Source of the DNA: Rathayibacter sp. SW19
GTDB taxonomy: Bacteria > Actinomycetota > Actinomycetes > Actinomycetales > Microbacteriaceae
Assembly (NCBI RefSeq): GCF_030866825.1
Contig: NZ_CP133020.1
Location: 496,001-560,000 of the forward strand
DNA length: 64,000 bases
Direction: 5' to 3'
This document shows positions 24,091 through 32,298 of the stretch, piece after piece; positions within the stretch are counted from its first letter, which is position 1; every line of letters starts with the position of its first letter. The notes below the pieces were generated by a model. It was not told the origin of the DNA, did not search any database, and worked only from the letters and a program-made list of their open reading frames with translations. The translations under genes and the position numbers were made by a program.

Positions 24091-25248
24091 TCACGCCAGG
24101 CGGATAACCTGCCCGTCTGATCCGACCGCGGCTTTGCCGTCGAATCCCTTCTGCGCCCATGCCATCCATCTCTTCACGGGAACTTCCTGAGGCGAGGCCA
24201 GGTCGCCGATGTGACTTAGCACGAGACGAGACACCTCAGCTTTCTGTGCGATAGTGCCAACTTTCTGCACCTCGACGTGAGAACTCAGCAGGTGGCTCTT
24301 TAGCGCTTCGGGCCCCCGGAACCCTTGAATGTTGATCGACTCGTGCACGAGCAGATCTGATCTTTTCGCGAGCGTTGGAATATTTTCGGTGTATGTGGTG
24401 TCGCCGGAGAAGGTTACCGACCCGTGATCGGTGTCGAAGCGGTATGCAAAGGCTGGGAATACCGGGCCGTGCGGCACCAGGATGGCTGTGACCTTGACCC
24501 GGTCATCCTCCATTACCGTGAACGGTTTCATCGTTGGTGCCGTATTCGTGAAGCTAGCGCCTACATTCGGCAGAGGGATTTCGTGCACATCCATGAGACC
24601 ACTCGTCTCGCGGATGTGCGAGTCACGCAGGAAGACGTTTGTGCTGTAGGCGAAGGCGTCGTTGCAGTGAGCAGTCAATTCCGCCAGCCCTGGAGTGGGA
24701 TTGCTCGGTTTCAATGTCGGTGAGTTCCCGCCACCGAATGTCGGCGGCAAGCCGCCGGCGGAGCCCGGACCATAAACCGGTGTCGTGTTGGGTAACGAAT
24801 CTTGCACCGTCTGCGGGGCGTTACCGCCGAGCAAGAAGAGATTGTAGTAATCGGCGACATGGTCGGCATGCAGGTGCGTCAGGAATACGCCACCAACCTC
24901 GGCTAGTTTAAGACCGGCCTTGACGTACTGTGTGACGGTGGAACGTCCTAGATCGACGATGTACGTTTTGCCGTCCACGTACACTGCGCTCCCGATACCC
25001 GTGCGCGAAACCACTGGCGGAGGTCCGCCTTGAGTGCCGAGCAGCACGATGGAGAGTGACCCGAACGACCGAGTACCGGTCGCGGCTGCGGATGACTGAT
25101 TCAGCCCTGGGGCCGGCGTGGTGCACGCCGCTAGAACGCCTCCGCCGACGACTGCGCCGAGGCCAGCGACCGCGGCCCTCCTGGTGAACGTCTTGCGGCT
25201 CTTCTCGATGACTGTTACCGCGCTCTCAGTGCCGCAGGATTCACACAT
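24091..25248 (-). CDS. Exported metallo-beta-lactamase-fold hydrolase (Tat signal and lipobox)
   Basis: A 385-residue protein. The N-terminus has twin arginines (KTFTRR, residues 19-24), a hydrophobic segment and LAAC with cysteine 42, so it is probably folded, exported by Tat and anchored as a lipoprotein. The catalytic domain shows TGIGSAVYVDGKTYIVDLGR, the metal motif THLHADH (about residue 137), ILVPHGPV, FSGDTTYTENI and LSHIGD near the end. This is the ribonuclease Z/arylsulfatase-like branch of the fold. AGAGGAG precedes the ATG. An operator pair lies about 430 bases upstream, placing it in the demethylase regulon. A cell-surface hydrolysis of an ester, sulfate or lactone that frees the aromatic substrate is a guess. 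Confidence 0.8.
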   Translation of the reverse strand: MCESCGTESAVTVIEKSRKTFTRRAAVAGLGAVVGGGVLAACTTPAPGLNQSSAAATGTRSFGSLSIVLLGTQGGPPPVVSRTGIGSAVYVDGKTYIVDLGRSTVTQYVKAGLKLAEVGGVFLTHLHADHVADYYNLFLLGGNAPQTVQDSLPNTTPVYGPGSAGGLPPTFGGGNSPTLKPSNPTPGLAELTAHCNDAFAYSTNVFLRDSHIRETSGLMDVHEIPLPNVGASFTNTAPTMKPFTVMEDDRVKVTAILVPHGPVFPAFAYRFDTDHGSVTFSGDTTYTENIPTLAKRSDLLVHESINIQGFRGPEALKSHLLSSHVEVQKVGTIAQKAEVSRLVLSHIGDLASPQEVPVKRWMAWAQKGFDGKAAVGSDGQVIRLA

Positions 25249-25674
25249 TTTCGTTTCTCCTCTGTTAATTGCTCTGTTGGTGGATTCGTTGGGATGAAAA
25301 TCGCTGACTTTCTCGGCACAGGTGACGTGCCGGCAGCGTGTCGCATTCGTGTATCGACGGGTCTTACGCCGACTTCGGCCACGCGTACCAGCCATTCCGC
25401 AATGCGATCCGAAAAGGAACCCGCTACGCGGTGAGCTTCGAGTCCTTAGGCGAAGGGGACCTCGGGCGTGGTGGGTGCACTGTGCCATCGACGCGGCGGT
25501 AGATGGTGGCCAGGCGAAGAGATGACTGGCCGGAGAGCCCATACCTGCGCGACGGACAAGTCGGCGGACTGCTGTAAGCATGAATCCTCATAAATCGCTT
25601 CGTTGCGAGTTCTTATAAAAATGTTGCTTGCGCGGATCGGCGGTCATGAATAAGTCAAGAAGATCGCTCAGACC
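25249..25674 (-). other. Long untranslated leader upstream of the MBL-fold gene
   Basis: About 430 bases separate the predicted start of transcription in operator pair 5 from the ATG at 25248. The reading frame is open upstream to 25581, but the peptide is arginine/serine-rich, has no family match and is unlikely to be made. I see no known riboswitch fold. Confidence 0.5.
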
Positions 25675-25710
25675 AAATACCGTACGGAATGCCAATACTA
25701 TGGAGTATCC
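25675..25710 (-). promoter_or_regulatory. Tandem operator pair 5 and promoter of the MBL-fold gene
   Basis: AAATACCGTACGGAATGC (25675-25692) abuts CAATACTATGGAGTATCC (25693-25710). On the minus strand TTGACA (25732-25727) lies exactly 17 bases before GATACT (25709-25704). The geometry is the same as at demethylase B. Confidence 0.77.
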
Positions 25711-25732
25711 TAGGATGATGCGCCCTTGTCAA

Positions 25733-26150
25733 GCCATGGTCCTCACCGGCGCAGTCAGACCCCTTTATATGCATGCACCGGTTGTCGAATCGTTCCTGCG
25801 AGTCTGGACGAGGTCGCACTCGAAGATCGCCTGATCTGCCTGGGCAGCGTCATTTCGTTCTACTGCTATGTCGCCGCTTCGAATCCTTTGAGCTTGGATG
25901 GCCTTGCCAATATCTTGCGCCTCCGTGTGGGTGGTGTTGACGAGTCAATTGTTTGACGATGCCGCGCTGCGTCAAACCATCCTTCGACCATCGCTTGACG
26001 AGCCTCGGCTTGGTTGCTCGGACCGGAACGCGCGTCGCGACTTCGCAGATCGCCGTCCACTTCCAAATCTCAGTCGACACGACCAGTCACATCAGTTACC
26101 TCCCTGACTGTGGCCGTTTGCATCGTGACCGGAGACTCGTCGAGAAAAGA
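25733..26150. other. Gene-free stretch with decayed coding traces
   Basis: No intact gene. Around 25900-26110 a plus-strand stretch with frame changes gives fragments such as VATSQIAVHFQISVDTTSHI, faintly like a helix-turn-helix of a transposase or resolvase. It is too short and broken to name. Confidence 0.4.
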
Positions 26151-26186
26151 AAATACCTTGTGGAATCTGAAGTCCCGTGAGTATCT
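26151..26186 (+). promoter_or_regulatory. Tandem operator pair 6 upstream of demethylase D
   Basis: AAATACCTTGTGGAATCT (26151-26168) abuts GAAGTCCCGTGAGTATCT (26169-26186). The left unit closely matches the left unit of pair 5. A weak promoter TTGTGG-N17-GTATCT overlaps it. The gene starts 130 bases downstream. Confidence 0.68.
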
Positions 26187-26315
26187 TAGATTGGAGTTGA
26201 CCGGTGTTCATGGATCACGCTCGAAGTCTGCCCCCGTAATGGAGTGGGAGGGCACGATCGTGTTCCGTCACGGCCAACCACACCCGATCACGTCCTGCAA
26301 CCAAAGGAGTTTGTC

Positions 26316-27656
26316 ATGACCGACCCCACCAAGTACCGAGGTTTCTCCAACGCTCTGCCCTACGAATTCGGACCCATTATGGGCCATCTCGAGTACACGG
26401 GCTGGCGCGATGAGCAGATGTCGTGGAAGACGACGTGCTACATCGGCGACTGGACGTTCGTCCCGCAAATCCGGGTCAAGGGCCCGGACTCTGTGCGCCT
26501 CTTCTCGGACCTGTCCGTCAACAGTTTCGCCAACCACCCGGTTGGGCGCGCGAAGCACTGCATCATGTGCAATGAGGACGGCAAGGTCATTACCGAGGGG
26601 ATCCTCCTCCGTCATGCAGAAGACGACTTCGAGTTCGAGGCCGCTGCCGGCTGGGTATGGTACCAGATCAAGACCGGCGACTATGACGTTGAGGTGTCAT
26701 TCCCCATGACCCATAAGCTGCAGGTGTCGGGTCCGACAGCACTTCCGCTCCTGGAGAAGCTGACTGAGACGACGCTGCGGGATGTGCGATTCATGGAGAC
26801 GAAGGTGCTTCCGATCCATGACCGCAGCGTGACGTTCCTGCGGCAGGGGATGGCGGGCGAGATCGGCTTCGAGCTCCATGGGCCCATCGAACAGCACGAC
26901 GAGATCATGGATGCGGTCCTCGAAGCCGGGAAGGAGTTCGGTATCCGTCGTCTCGGCCGCCGCACATTCCACCTGAATCACATCGAGGCGTCCTACCCCA
27001 CCACGGGCATGGAGTACTGGAACGCCTTGTCCGACCCCAAGCGGGATGACTTTCACGCCTTCATGCAGGCGAGCCCGCCGGCCGAATGGGCATTCGCGCC
27101 CGGCTGGCAGTGGTGGGGAATCAACCTCTCGACGTCGCTGTTCGGGAGCTGGGATGGGAAGTCGATAGAGGACCTGTACCGCAGCCCCATCGAGCTCGGT
27201 TGGGCGAACCGCATCGCCCTGGACCATGAGTTCATCGGACGAGCGGCCCTCGAGGTGGAGCTCGCCAATCCGGGCCGGAAGATCGTCACGTTCGAGTTCG
27301 ACAGCGAGGACATGATCCGTATCTACGCATCCCTGTTCGAGCAGGGGGAATCGTTCCTCCCCTTCGACATGCCGCATTCGCCCTACATCACGGGCTGGGC
27401 GGACTGGGTCTCGAAGGACGGCGCGCACATCGGTCACTCGACCTTCCCTGGGTACAGCTACTTCTTCAAGAAGGTCTTAGCGCTCGGTTTTGTCGATGCG
27501 GTGTACAGCGAGCCCGGCACAAAGGTCGAGATCCTCTGGGGCAACCTGGGAGAGCGACAGACGACGATCCGTGCGACGGTGAAGCCAGCACCGTACAAGA
27601 CCGACAACCGGCGCGCAGACCTCGGGGACTACGTCGCTCCCGCAGTCAGCGCCTGA
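26316..27656 (+). CDS. THF-dependent O-demethylase (GcvT fold), divergent paralogue D
   Basis: A 446-residue member of the same GcvT-like family, clearly the most divergent of the four. It keeps YTGWRDEQMSWKTTCYIGDW (about 26-45) and LRQGMAGEIGFELHGP, IELGWANRIALDHEFIGRAAL and EPGTKVEILWGNLG, but the first third differs: the QSYHM block of the others becomes DWTFVP, and the NKLDVFPVRRGKQ block becomes NSFANHPVGRAKH. AAAGGAG precedes the ATG at 26316. It stands alone, beside decayed DNA, with the regulon's operators in front. A different methoxy or methyl-amine substrate is likely; GcvT-type THF demethylases act on several such compounds. Confidence 0.82.
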   Translation: MTDPTKYRGFSNALPYEFGPIMGHLEYTGWRDEQMSWKTTCYIGDWTFVPQIRVKGPDSVRLFSDLSVNSFANHPVGRAKHCIMCNEDGKVITEGILLRHAEDDFEFEAAAGWVWYQIKTGDYDVEVSFPMTHKLQVSGPTALPLLEKLTETTLRDVRFMETKVLPIHDRSVTFLRQGMAGEIGFELHGPIEQHDEIMDAVLEAGKEFGIRRLGRRTFHLNHIEASYPTTGMEYWNALSDPKRDDFHAFMQASPPAEWAFAPGWQWWGINLSTSLFGSWDGKSIEDLYRSPIELGWANRIALDHEFIGRAALEVELANPGRKIVTFEFDSEDMIRIYASLFEQGESFLPFDMPHSPYITGWADWVSKDGAHIGHSTFPGYSYFFKKVLALGFVDAVYSEPGTKVEILWGNLGERQTTIRATVKPAPYKTDNRRADLGDYVAPAVSA

Positions 27657-28258
27657 GACTGGGACCACGCTCGAGGGGTTCAAGGATGTGTGCTGGATGC
27701 CGGGTCACGAGACCCACGCGGCCCACCGATATCGCCAACGCGCGGGGCACGCGTGTGGGCGTCGAGCCGCTCTTCCGCTATGCGCTCGGGCAGGTCGCCG
27801 CCGACACTCGCGAGACGGCTACCGCACAGCCTGTTCCCGGGGTGAGATCCGGATGCTCGCGACCGTCGAGGGATCGCAAGCTTAACGTGGGCCCGCGCGA
27901 CGGCCTCGTTCGCGGCTGCTGCAGAGCGCAGGGCGATTCCTGCCGTGACCCAGCCGGACCCTCCCATCACGAGCGCGACGACGATGCTGGCGATGCTGAG
28001 CCGGTGCGTAGTCCGCTGCATGTGCTCGGTGCGTTCAAGTCGCTCCTGCTCGGTCAGTTGCGCTCAAAGAGCAGATCGACGCATTCGTGCGCGAGGTGCG
28101 CGTCGTGATCCCGGTGCCGGTCACGATGGCGGAAGCAGCGGACGCCGTGCGTGTTGCCACGGCGATCGAAGAGGCCGTGGCATCGCACGCCGAAGTTCGC
28201 GTCGCATACCCCGCAAAGCAATTGGTGTGTTCGCGCGGACTGACGGAGAGTGGAGCAC
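27657..28258. other. Gene-free, rearranged stretch
   Basis: About 600 bases with no gene I can support. A minus-strand open stretch near 27900-28021 begins with a hydrophobic helix (IASIVVALVMGGSGWVTAG) but then turns into unstructured arginine-rich sequence. A plus-strand stretch near 28070-28250 (AFVREVRVVIPVPVTMAEAA) is likewise orphaned. These look like pieces of genes joined by deletions. Confidence 0.5.
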
Positions 28259-28571
28259 TTACGCGCGGTCTGCTCTCACCCCGACCGGAGCTGAAAGGGT
28301 CGTGTCCTTCGCTTCCCCGGCGCCCAGTCGCGACGCCGCGAGGCTGGAGATCACCGCAACGGCCACCACATAGATCAGGAGGAACTCCCAGTGCCCTGAG
28401 CCCAGGGCCAGAAGCGAGGTTCCGATGAGGGGGGAAAGGCCACCGCCGAGCGTCGCACCGATCTGCTGCGTCGCGGACAGTCCGGAGTACCGCACGTTGA
28501 CGGGGTAGAGGTTCGCGAATAACGCGCCCTGCGCTCCGTACATCGACCCGTGACCGATCGCGAGCCCGAGA
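28259..28571 (-). pseudogene. C-terminal fragment of an MHS-type MFS transporter
   Basis: About 104 residues of the end of a metabolite:H+ symporter: LGLAIGHGSMYGAQGALFAN, then YPVNVRYSGLSATQQIGATL, GGGLSPLIGTSLLALG and a last membrane helix FLLIYVVAVAVISSLAASRL. The other ten or so helices are missing, because the frame joins directly to an IS982 transposase fragment at about base 28572. Members of this family carry small carboxylates and aromatic acids, so the intact gene may once have been an uptake system of the island. Confidence 0.7.
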
Positions 28572-28901
28572 GTCGGACCACAGCGTCGTGTCCTGTCCGA
28601 GGTGGGCGATGACGATCTGCATCACCCCGGCGAGCTTGCGTACCCGCTTGTAATAGCCGGGCTGGGCCGGCAGGTTCGGGAACATGCCCGGCAGCTTCGC
28701 AGTGACATGGCGCGGCCATCGGCGTTCCGAGGTAAACCCCAGCAGGGCCTGCATCACCGCGAGGGTGACCAGTTCCGCATCGGTGATCCGCGGCGTAATC
28801 CCGCCACGCGGCCGCCACGGCGCCAACCCCGGGCGCGTCTTCAGCAGATCGTCCGTGCTGACGTAGAGTGCTATCGCAAGGGTGTCCAGATCGTTGTCCA
28901 T
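28572..28901 (-). mobile_element. IS982-family transposase, N-terminal fragment
   Basis: About 110 residues typical of IS982 transposases: MDNDLDTLAIALYVSTDDLL, ITDAELVTLAVMQALLGFTS, ERRWPRHV, FPNLPAQPGYYKRVRKL and DTTLWSD. The catalytic remainder is gone; after LWSD the sequence passes into the MFS fragment, so the element was cut by a deletion. No clear terminal inverted repeat could be paired on the right, where 28902-29085 holds no gene. Confidence 0.78.
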
Positions 28902-29085
28902 CAGTGCCTTCCAGGCTCGAGATCGGTGTTAGCAACCTCGATTCTGGGCACCCTTCACACCCCACCAACGCAACGACACCCCCGGAATCAATCATCTAGG
29001 ACGCTGCTGAACAATTCGGGATCGGATTTGGTGGATTAAGGCGCGCCTTTGGGCGGGTTTCGGATGGCTAGTTAAGACTTGTTTC

Positions 29086-30252
29086 ATGCAGGGTCGTGTC
29101 GCCGTGAATCTGGGTACCCAAAGCACCAGCGACGCGCTTGAGCTTTTGGAGTACGCCAACATTCCTGCGGGGACCGCGCGTTCCGAGCTGAGACGATCGA
29201 ATGGCAAGAACGATCCATTCGACGTGCAGTTGTGGTGTCTCGGCAATGAGATGGACGGTCGATGGCAGATCGGGTTCAAAGACGCCGAGGAGTACGGAAA
29301 ACTGGCGGCAGTCACAGCCAAAGCGATGCGCGCGCTCGATTCCCGGATCCAGCTCGTAGCATGTGGATCATCAGGCAGGGGCATGCCGACGTTCGCCAGC
29401 TGGGAACGCACCGTGCTCCAGCACGCTTATGAGGAGATTGACTACCTCTCCTGTCATGCCTACTACTGCGAAGCCGATGGCGACGTGGCGAGCTACCTCG
29501 CGTCGGGCGTCGACATGGACGATTTCATCGAGGGTGTTGTCAGCACGATTGAGCATGTGCGAGCCGAGCGCAAGTCGAATCATCGAGTCAATATCTCTTT
29601 CGACGAGTGGAATATCTGGTATCCGGAGCACAACGCCCTGCCGGCAGACATTTCTGACTGGCCGGATGCTCCCCGCTCTCTGGAGAACGTCTACTCCGTC
29701 ACCGATGCGGTTGCGTTCGGCGGTCTCTTGATCTCACTGCTCAATCACGCAGACCGTGTCACATCAGCAAGCCTCGCTCAGCTGGTCAACGTGATCGCTC
29801 CGATCATGACCGAACCGGCAGGACCAGCCTGGAAGCAGACGACGTTCCACCCGTTTGCTCTGGCCTCGAAGCATGCCCGGGGCACGGCACTGCAAGCTCA
29901 TGTGGTCACGTCAATGGTCTCGACGTCACAATTCGGCGAGGTACCGGCAGTCGATGCGGCTGCCACCGTCTCCGACGACGGCGTCAGGGTCTTCATTGTC
30001 AACCGTTCCGTCGACGAAGCAGTCACGATCACGATCGATGTCGCGGCGCTGGCAGCCGGCAATCAGCTGAGCGCTGTCGGAGTCTGGGACGACGACAGGC
30101 ATGCGCGCAACACGTTGCAACAGCCGAATCGGGTCGAAGTGCGCACGAACACGAGTGTGAAGAGAGAAGGGCGCACGGTGACCCTGGAATTGCCGCCGGT
30201 CTCGTGGACCTGCGTGTTCCTCAACCGTCGATCAGATTTGATCCCGGAGTAG
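29086..30252 (+). pseudogene. GH51 alpha-L-arabinofuranosidase lacking its N-terminus
   Basis: A 388-residue open frame covering the catalytic barrel and C-terminal beta domain of a GH51 arabinofuranosidase. The acid/base is the Glu of WCLGNEMDG (about residue 54) and the nucleophile the Glu of ISFDEWNIWY (about 170). It begins inside the family block AVNLGTxxxxDALELLEYxN; roughly the first 120-150 residues normally present are missing, and no good ribosome site precedes the ATG. The cut coincides with the IS982-derived DNA on the left, so truncation by the insertion and later deletion is likely. Activity is doubtful because the missing part contributes to the barrel. Confidence 0.82.
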
Positions 30253-30254
30253 GC

Positions 30255-30893
30255 ATGACGCACGCAGCTGATACGCGGGTGCCCTATCCGCTCGATCGGG
30301 ATCCGATTTTCGATGGCGCCACTGACCCGACGGGTATCTGGAATCGTGCGGCCAAAGCATGGTGGATGTTCTATACGAGTCGGCGTGCCTACTGGGCGAC
30401 GGAGATCTTCGATGACGGAGTGATTTACCACATCTATGTCGGGTTCATCCGCGGCGTGCCCAAGCAGTGGGCAGGCCATTCCTTGGCGATTCGGCACTAC
30501 ACGAGCCCCGATCTGGTGAACTGGACCTTCATCTCGACCCTCGATCTGGAGTCCGACGGCGTCATCGACGCGTGCGTGGTGGAACTCCCGAGTGGAGGAT
30601 ACCGAATGTGGTTCAAGGACGAACACGCCGGCTCGCGCACCTTCGCTGCGGACAGTGCTGATCTTCGCGAGTGGCATCGAACGGGCACCGCGGTGGACGT
30701 GTCCTCGCATCAGGGACCGAACGTCTTTCGGCTCGGCGGTACGTGGTGGATGATCCTCGGCGAGTGGGAGGGCCCTCGGGTTCTCCGATCTGAAGACCTG
30801 ATCCATCGGCACCTGCAAGGACGGATCCTGGACGAAGAACGGACAGGACCCTACCTCCCCATCAACTCCGACGAGGAGGCAGCGCATGAGTGA
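30255..30893 (+). CDS. GH43-like beta-propeller glycosidase, shortened copy
   Basis: A 212-residue protein related to the 317-residue one at 32299-33252. Shared blocks are DPIFDGATDPTGIWN against DPVYDGATDPSVVRA, WWMFYTSRRA against WWMFYTQRRT, DGVIDACVVELPSGGYRMWF, and GGTWWMILGEWEG. Compared with that relative it lacks about 35 residues near residue 45 and about 80 residues at the C-terminus, so two propeller blades are incomplete. Its ATG is two bases after the GH51 stop, and its stop overlaps the next gene, so it is still embedded in the operon. Probably inactive or specialised. Confidence 0.65.
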   Translation: MTHAADTRVPYPLDRDPIFDGATDPTGIWNRAAKAWWMFYTSRRAYWATEIFDDGVIYHIYVGFIRGVPKQWAGHSLAIRHYTSPDLVNWTFISTLDLESDGVIDACVVELPSGGYRMWFKDEHAGSRTFAADSADLREWHRTGTAVDVSSHQGPNVFRLGGTWWMILGEWEGPRVLRSEDLIHRHLQGRILDEERTGPYLPINSDEEAAHE

Positions 30894-31857
30894 CGACACG
30901 GCACCCGGTGGACAGTTCGGATATCTTCTCGTGCATTTCCGCCACGAGCACAACGGCGAGCGCATCTACTTCTCGCTGAGTGACGGTGATGACCCACTCC
31001 GGTGGAATCCATTGTTCGGCGGTCGGGCGGCACTGACAAGCAGCGTGGGCACGACCGGCGTGCGCGATCCCGTCCTGGCGCGCGACCACGACGGTCGATT
31101 CCATATCCTCGCCACCGATTTGCGGGTAGAAGGAGGAGTTGGCGGCTGGGAGACGTGGGTGCGCTCCGGCAGCCGCAATCTCGTCGTATGGGATTCGGAT
31201 GACCTGCTCACGTGGAGCGAACCGCGTCTCGTCGAGGTGGCGCCACCGAACGCCGGCATGGCCTGGGCGCCTGAGGTCACTCGCGATCCGACGACTGGTG
31301 AACATATCGTCTTCTGGTCGTCGCGGCTCTACGCGGCAGACGACCCAGACCACGCAGCCGAGGCATACAGCCGAATTCTCTACACCCGAACGAGGGATTT
31401 CACAGATTTCTCACCGGCCGACATTTTCATTGACGCCGCTCGCAACATCATCGATACCGCCATCCTGCAAGACGACGGTGTGGTTCACCGCATCAGCAAG
31501 CACGAAGACGGCCCAGGAGGCCTCGGCATCTACCATGAGGTCGGATCCTCGCTGTTCGCCGATGACTTTCGAATCGTGGCGACGTCGATTGGTTCCGATC
31601 AGTATCCGTTGGTCGAGGGTCCGATCGTGTTCCGCGATCATCGGCTTGATCGCTGGTATCTCTTCCTCGATCAGTATGCGGACGATATTCAAGGTTATTT
31701 CGTCATGGAGTCCCACGATATCGAGTCGGGCAGGTGGACGCGCGTACCGGCTGAGCGTTTGATGCTGCGCCCCGGAACCAAGCATGGCGGCATCCTGTCC
31801 TTGACGTTCTCGGAGTGGGAACGTCTCGCGGGAAGCATTCTGCCGAGCCAGGAGTAA
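30886..31857 (+). CDS. GH43-like glycosidase
   Basis: A 323-residue five-blade propeller protein of the GH43/GH-F clan type. Markers are TTGVRDPVLARDHDGRFHIL with a candidate catalytic aspartate, RSGSRNLVVWDSDDLLTWSE, AGMAWAPEVTRDPTTGEHIV, an FRDH/LVEGPIVF block with the candidate glutamate, and GTKHGGIL near the end. No signal peptide, so it acts in the cytosol on imported arabino-oligosaccharides. GAGGAGG precedes the ATG, which overlaps the upstream gene by eight bases. It pairs with its upstream neighbour exactly as 33254-34234 pairs with 32299-33252. Confidence 0.78.
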   Translation: MSDDTAPGGQFGYLLVHFRHEHNGERIYFSLSDGDDPLRWNPLFGGRAALTSSVGTTGVRDPVLARDHDGRFHILATDLRVEGGVGGWETWVRSGSRNLVVWDSDDLLTWSEPRLVEVAPPNAGMAWAPEVTRDPTTGEHIVFWSSRLYAADDPDHAAEAYSRILYTRTRDFTDFSPADIFIDAARNIIDTAILQDDGVVHRISKHEDGPGGLGIYHEVGSSLFADDFRIVATSIGSDQYPLVEGPIVFRDHRLDRWYLFLDQYADDIQGYFVMESHDIESGRWTRVPAERLMLRPGTKHGGILSLTFSEWERLAGSILPSQE

Positions 31858-31864
31858 TCCACGT

Positions 31865-32176
31865 GTGTTTCGGAGGCGATGGCTTCGTCCGCACGGGGTT
31901 CTCACGTTCGTTCTTATCGACTGGAAAGGCGTCGCACGGATCGCGCGGGTCGAGTGGGTTCGTTCGCATGCCGACGAGCAATTCCTCCTGATGGCGGACG
32001 GATCGGATGTCGTCGCTACCGGCGACGAACAAAGTATGGGAGTGCGCGAATTCGCGTTCGACGCGCACGGTGCCTCGAAAACGGTGACCGTAATCGTGGC
32101 GCGTGATGGGCATCCGACTCCGCGACTGAGACGCATCCTGCTCTTGACGGACGCCGCGGACTCTGCCTTTCCCTGA
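31865..32176 (+). CDS. Unrecognised 103-residue open frame, perhaps a domain remnant
   Basis: Reads as plausible protein in the middle (EWVRSHADEQFLLMADGSDV, FDAHGASKTVTVIVARDG) with beta-rich composition, like an accessory domain of a glycosidase. There is no ribosome site and the start is arbitrary. It may be the tail of a deleted enzyme. I do not recognise the family. Confidence 0.35.
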   Translation: MFRRRWLRPHGVLTFVLIDWKGVARIARVEWVRSHADEQFLLMADGSDVVATGDEQSMGVREFAFDAHGASKTVTVIVARDGHPTPRLRRILLLTDAADSAFP

Positions 32177-32275
32177 GACAGCACGGTCCTGCTGCGCACT
32201 GCGACGAGGCGCACCGGAACGGTTCCCGGTATTGCCGTGCGGTGAGTGTGCACGCTAAAGTCGTCCTCGACTATG

Positions 32276-32287
32276 TGTAACGATACA
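32276..32287. promoter_or_regulatory. LacI-type operator before the second GH43 module
   Basis: TGTAACGATACA, a 12-bp near-palindrome with the central CG typical of LacI/GalR sites. It ends 11 bases before the ATG at 32299, so it may overlap the transcription start. The same word is found at 36382-36393. Confidence 0.7.
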
Positions 32288-32298
32288 AGTTCTCGAGT

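Noticed and set aside
3404..27656. The GcvT-fold genes as glycine-cleavage T proteins
   Set aside because: No gcvH or gcvP is near, there are four copies, and the neighbours are aromatic and C1 genes; length and motifs fit LigM/DesA.
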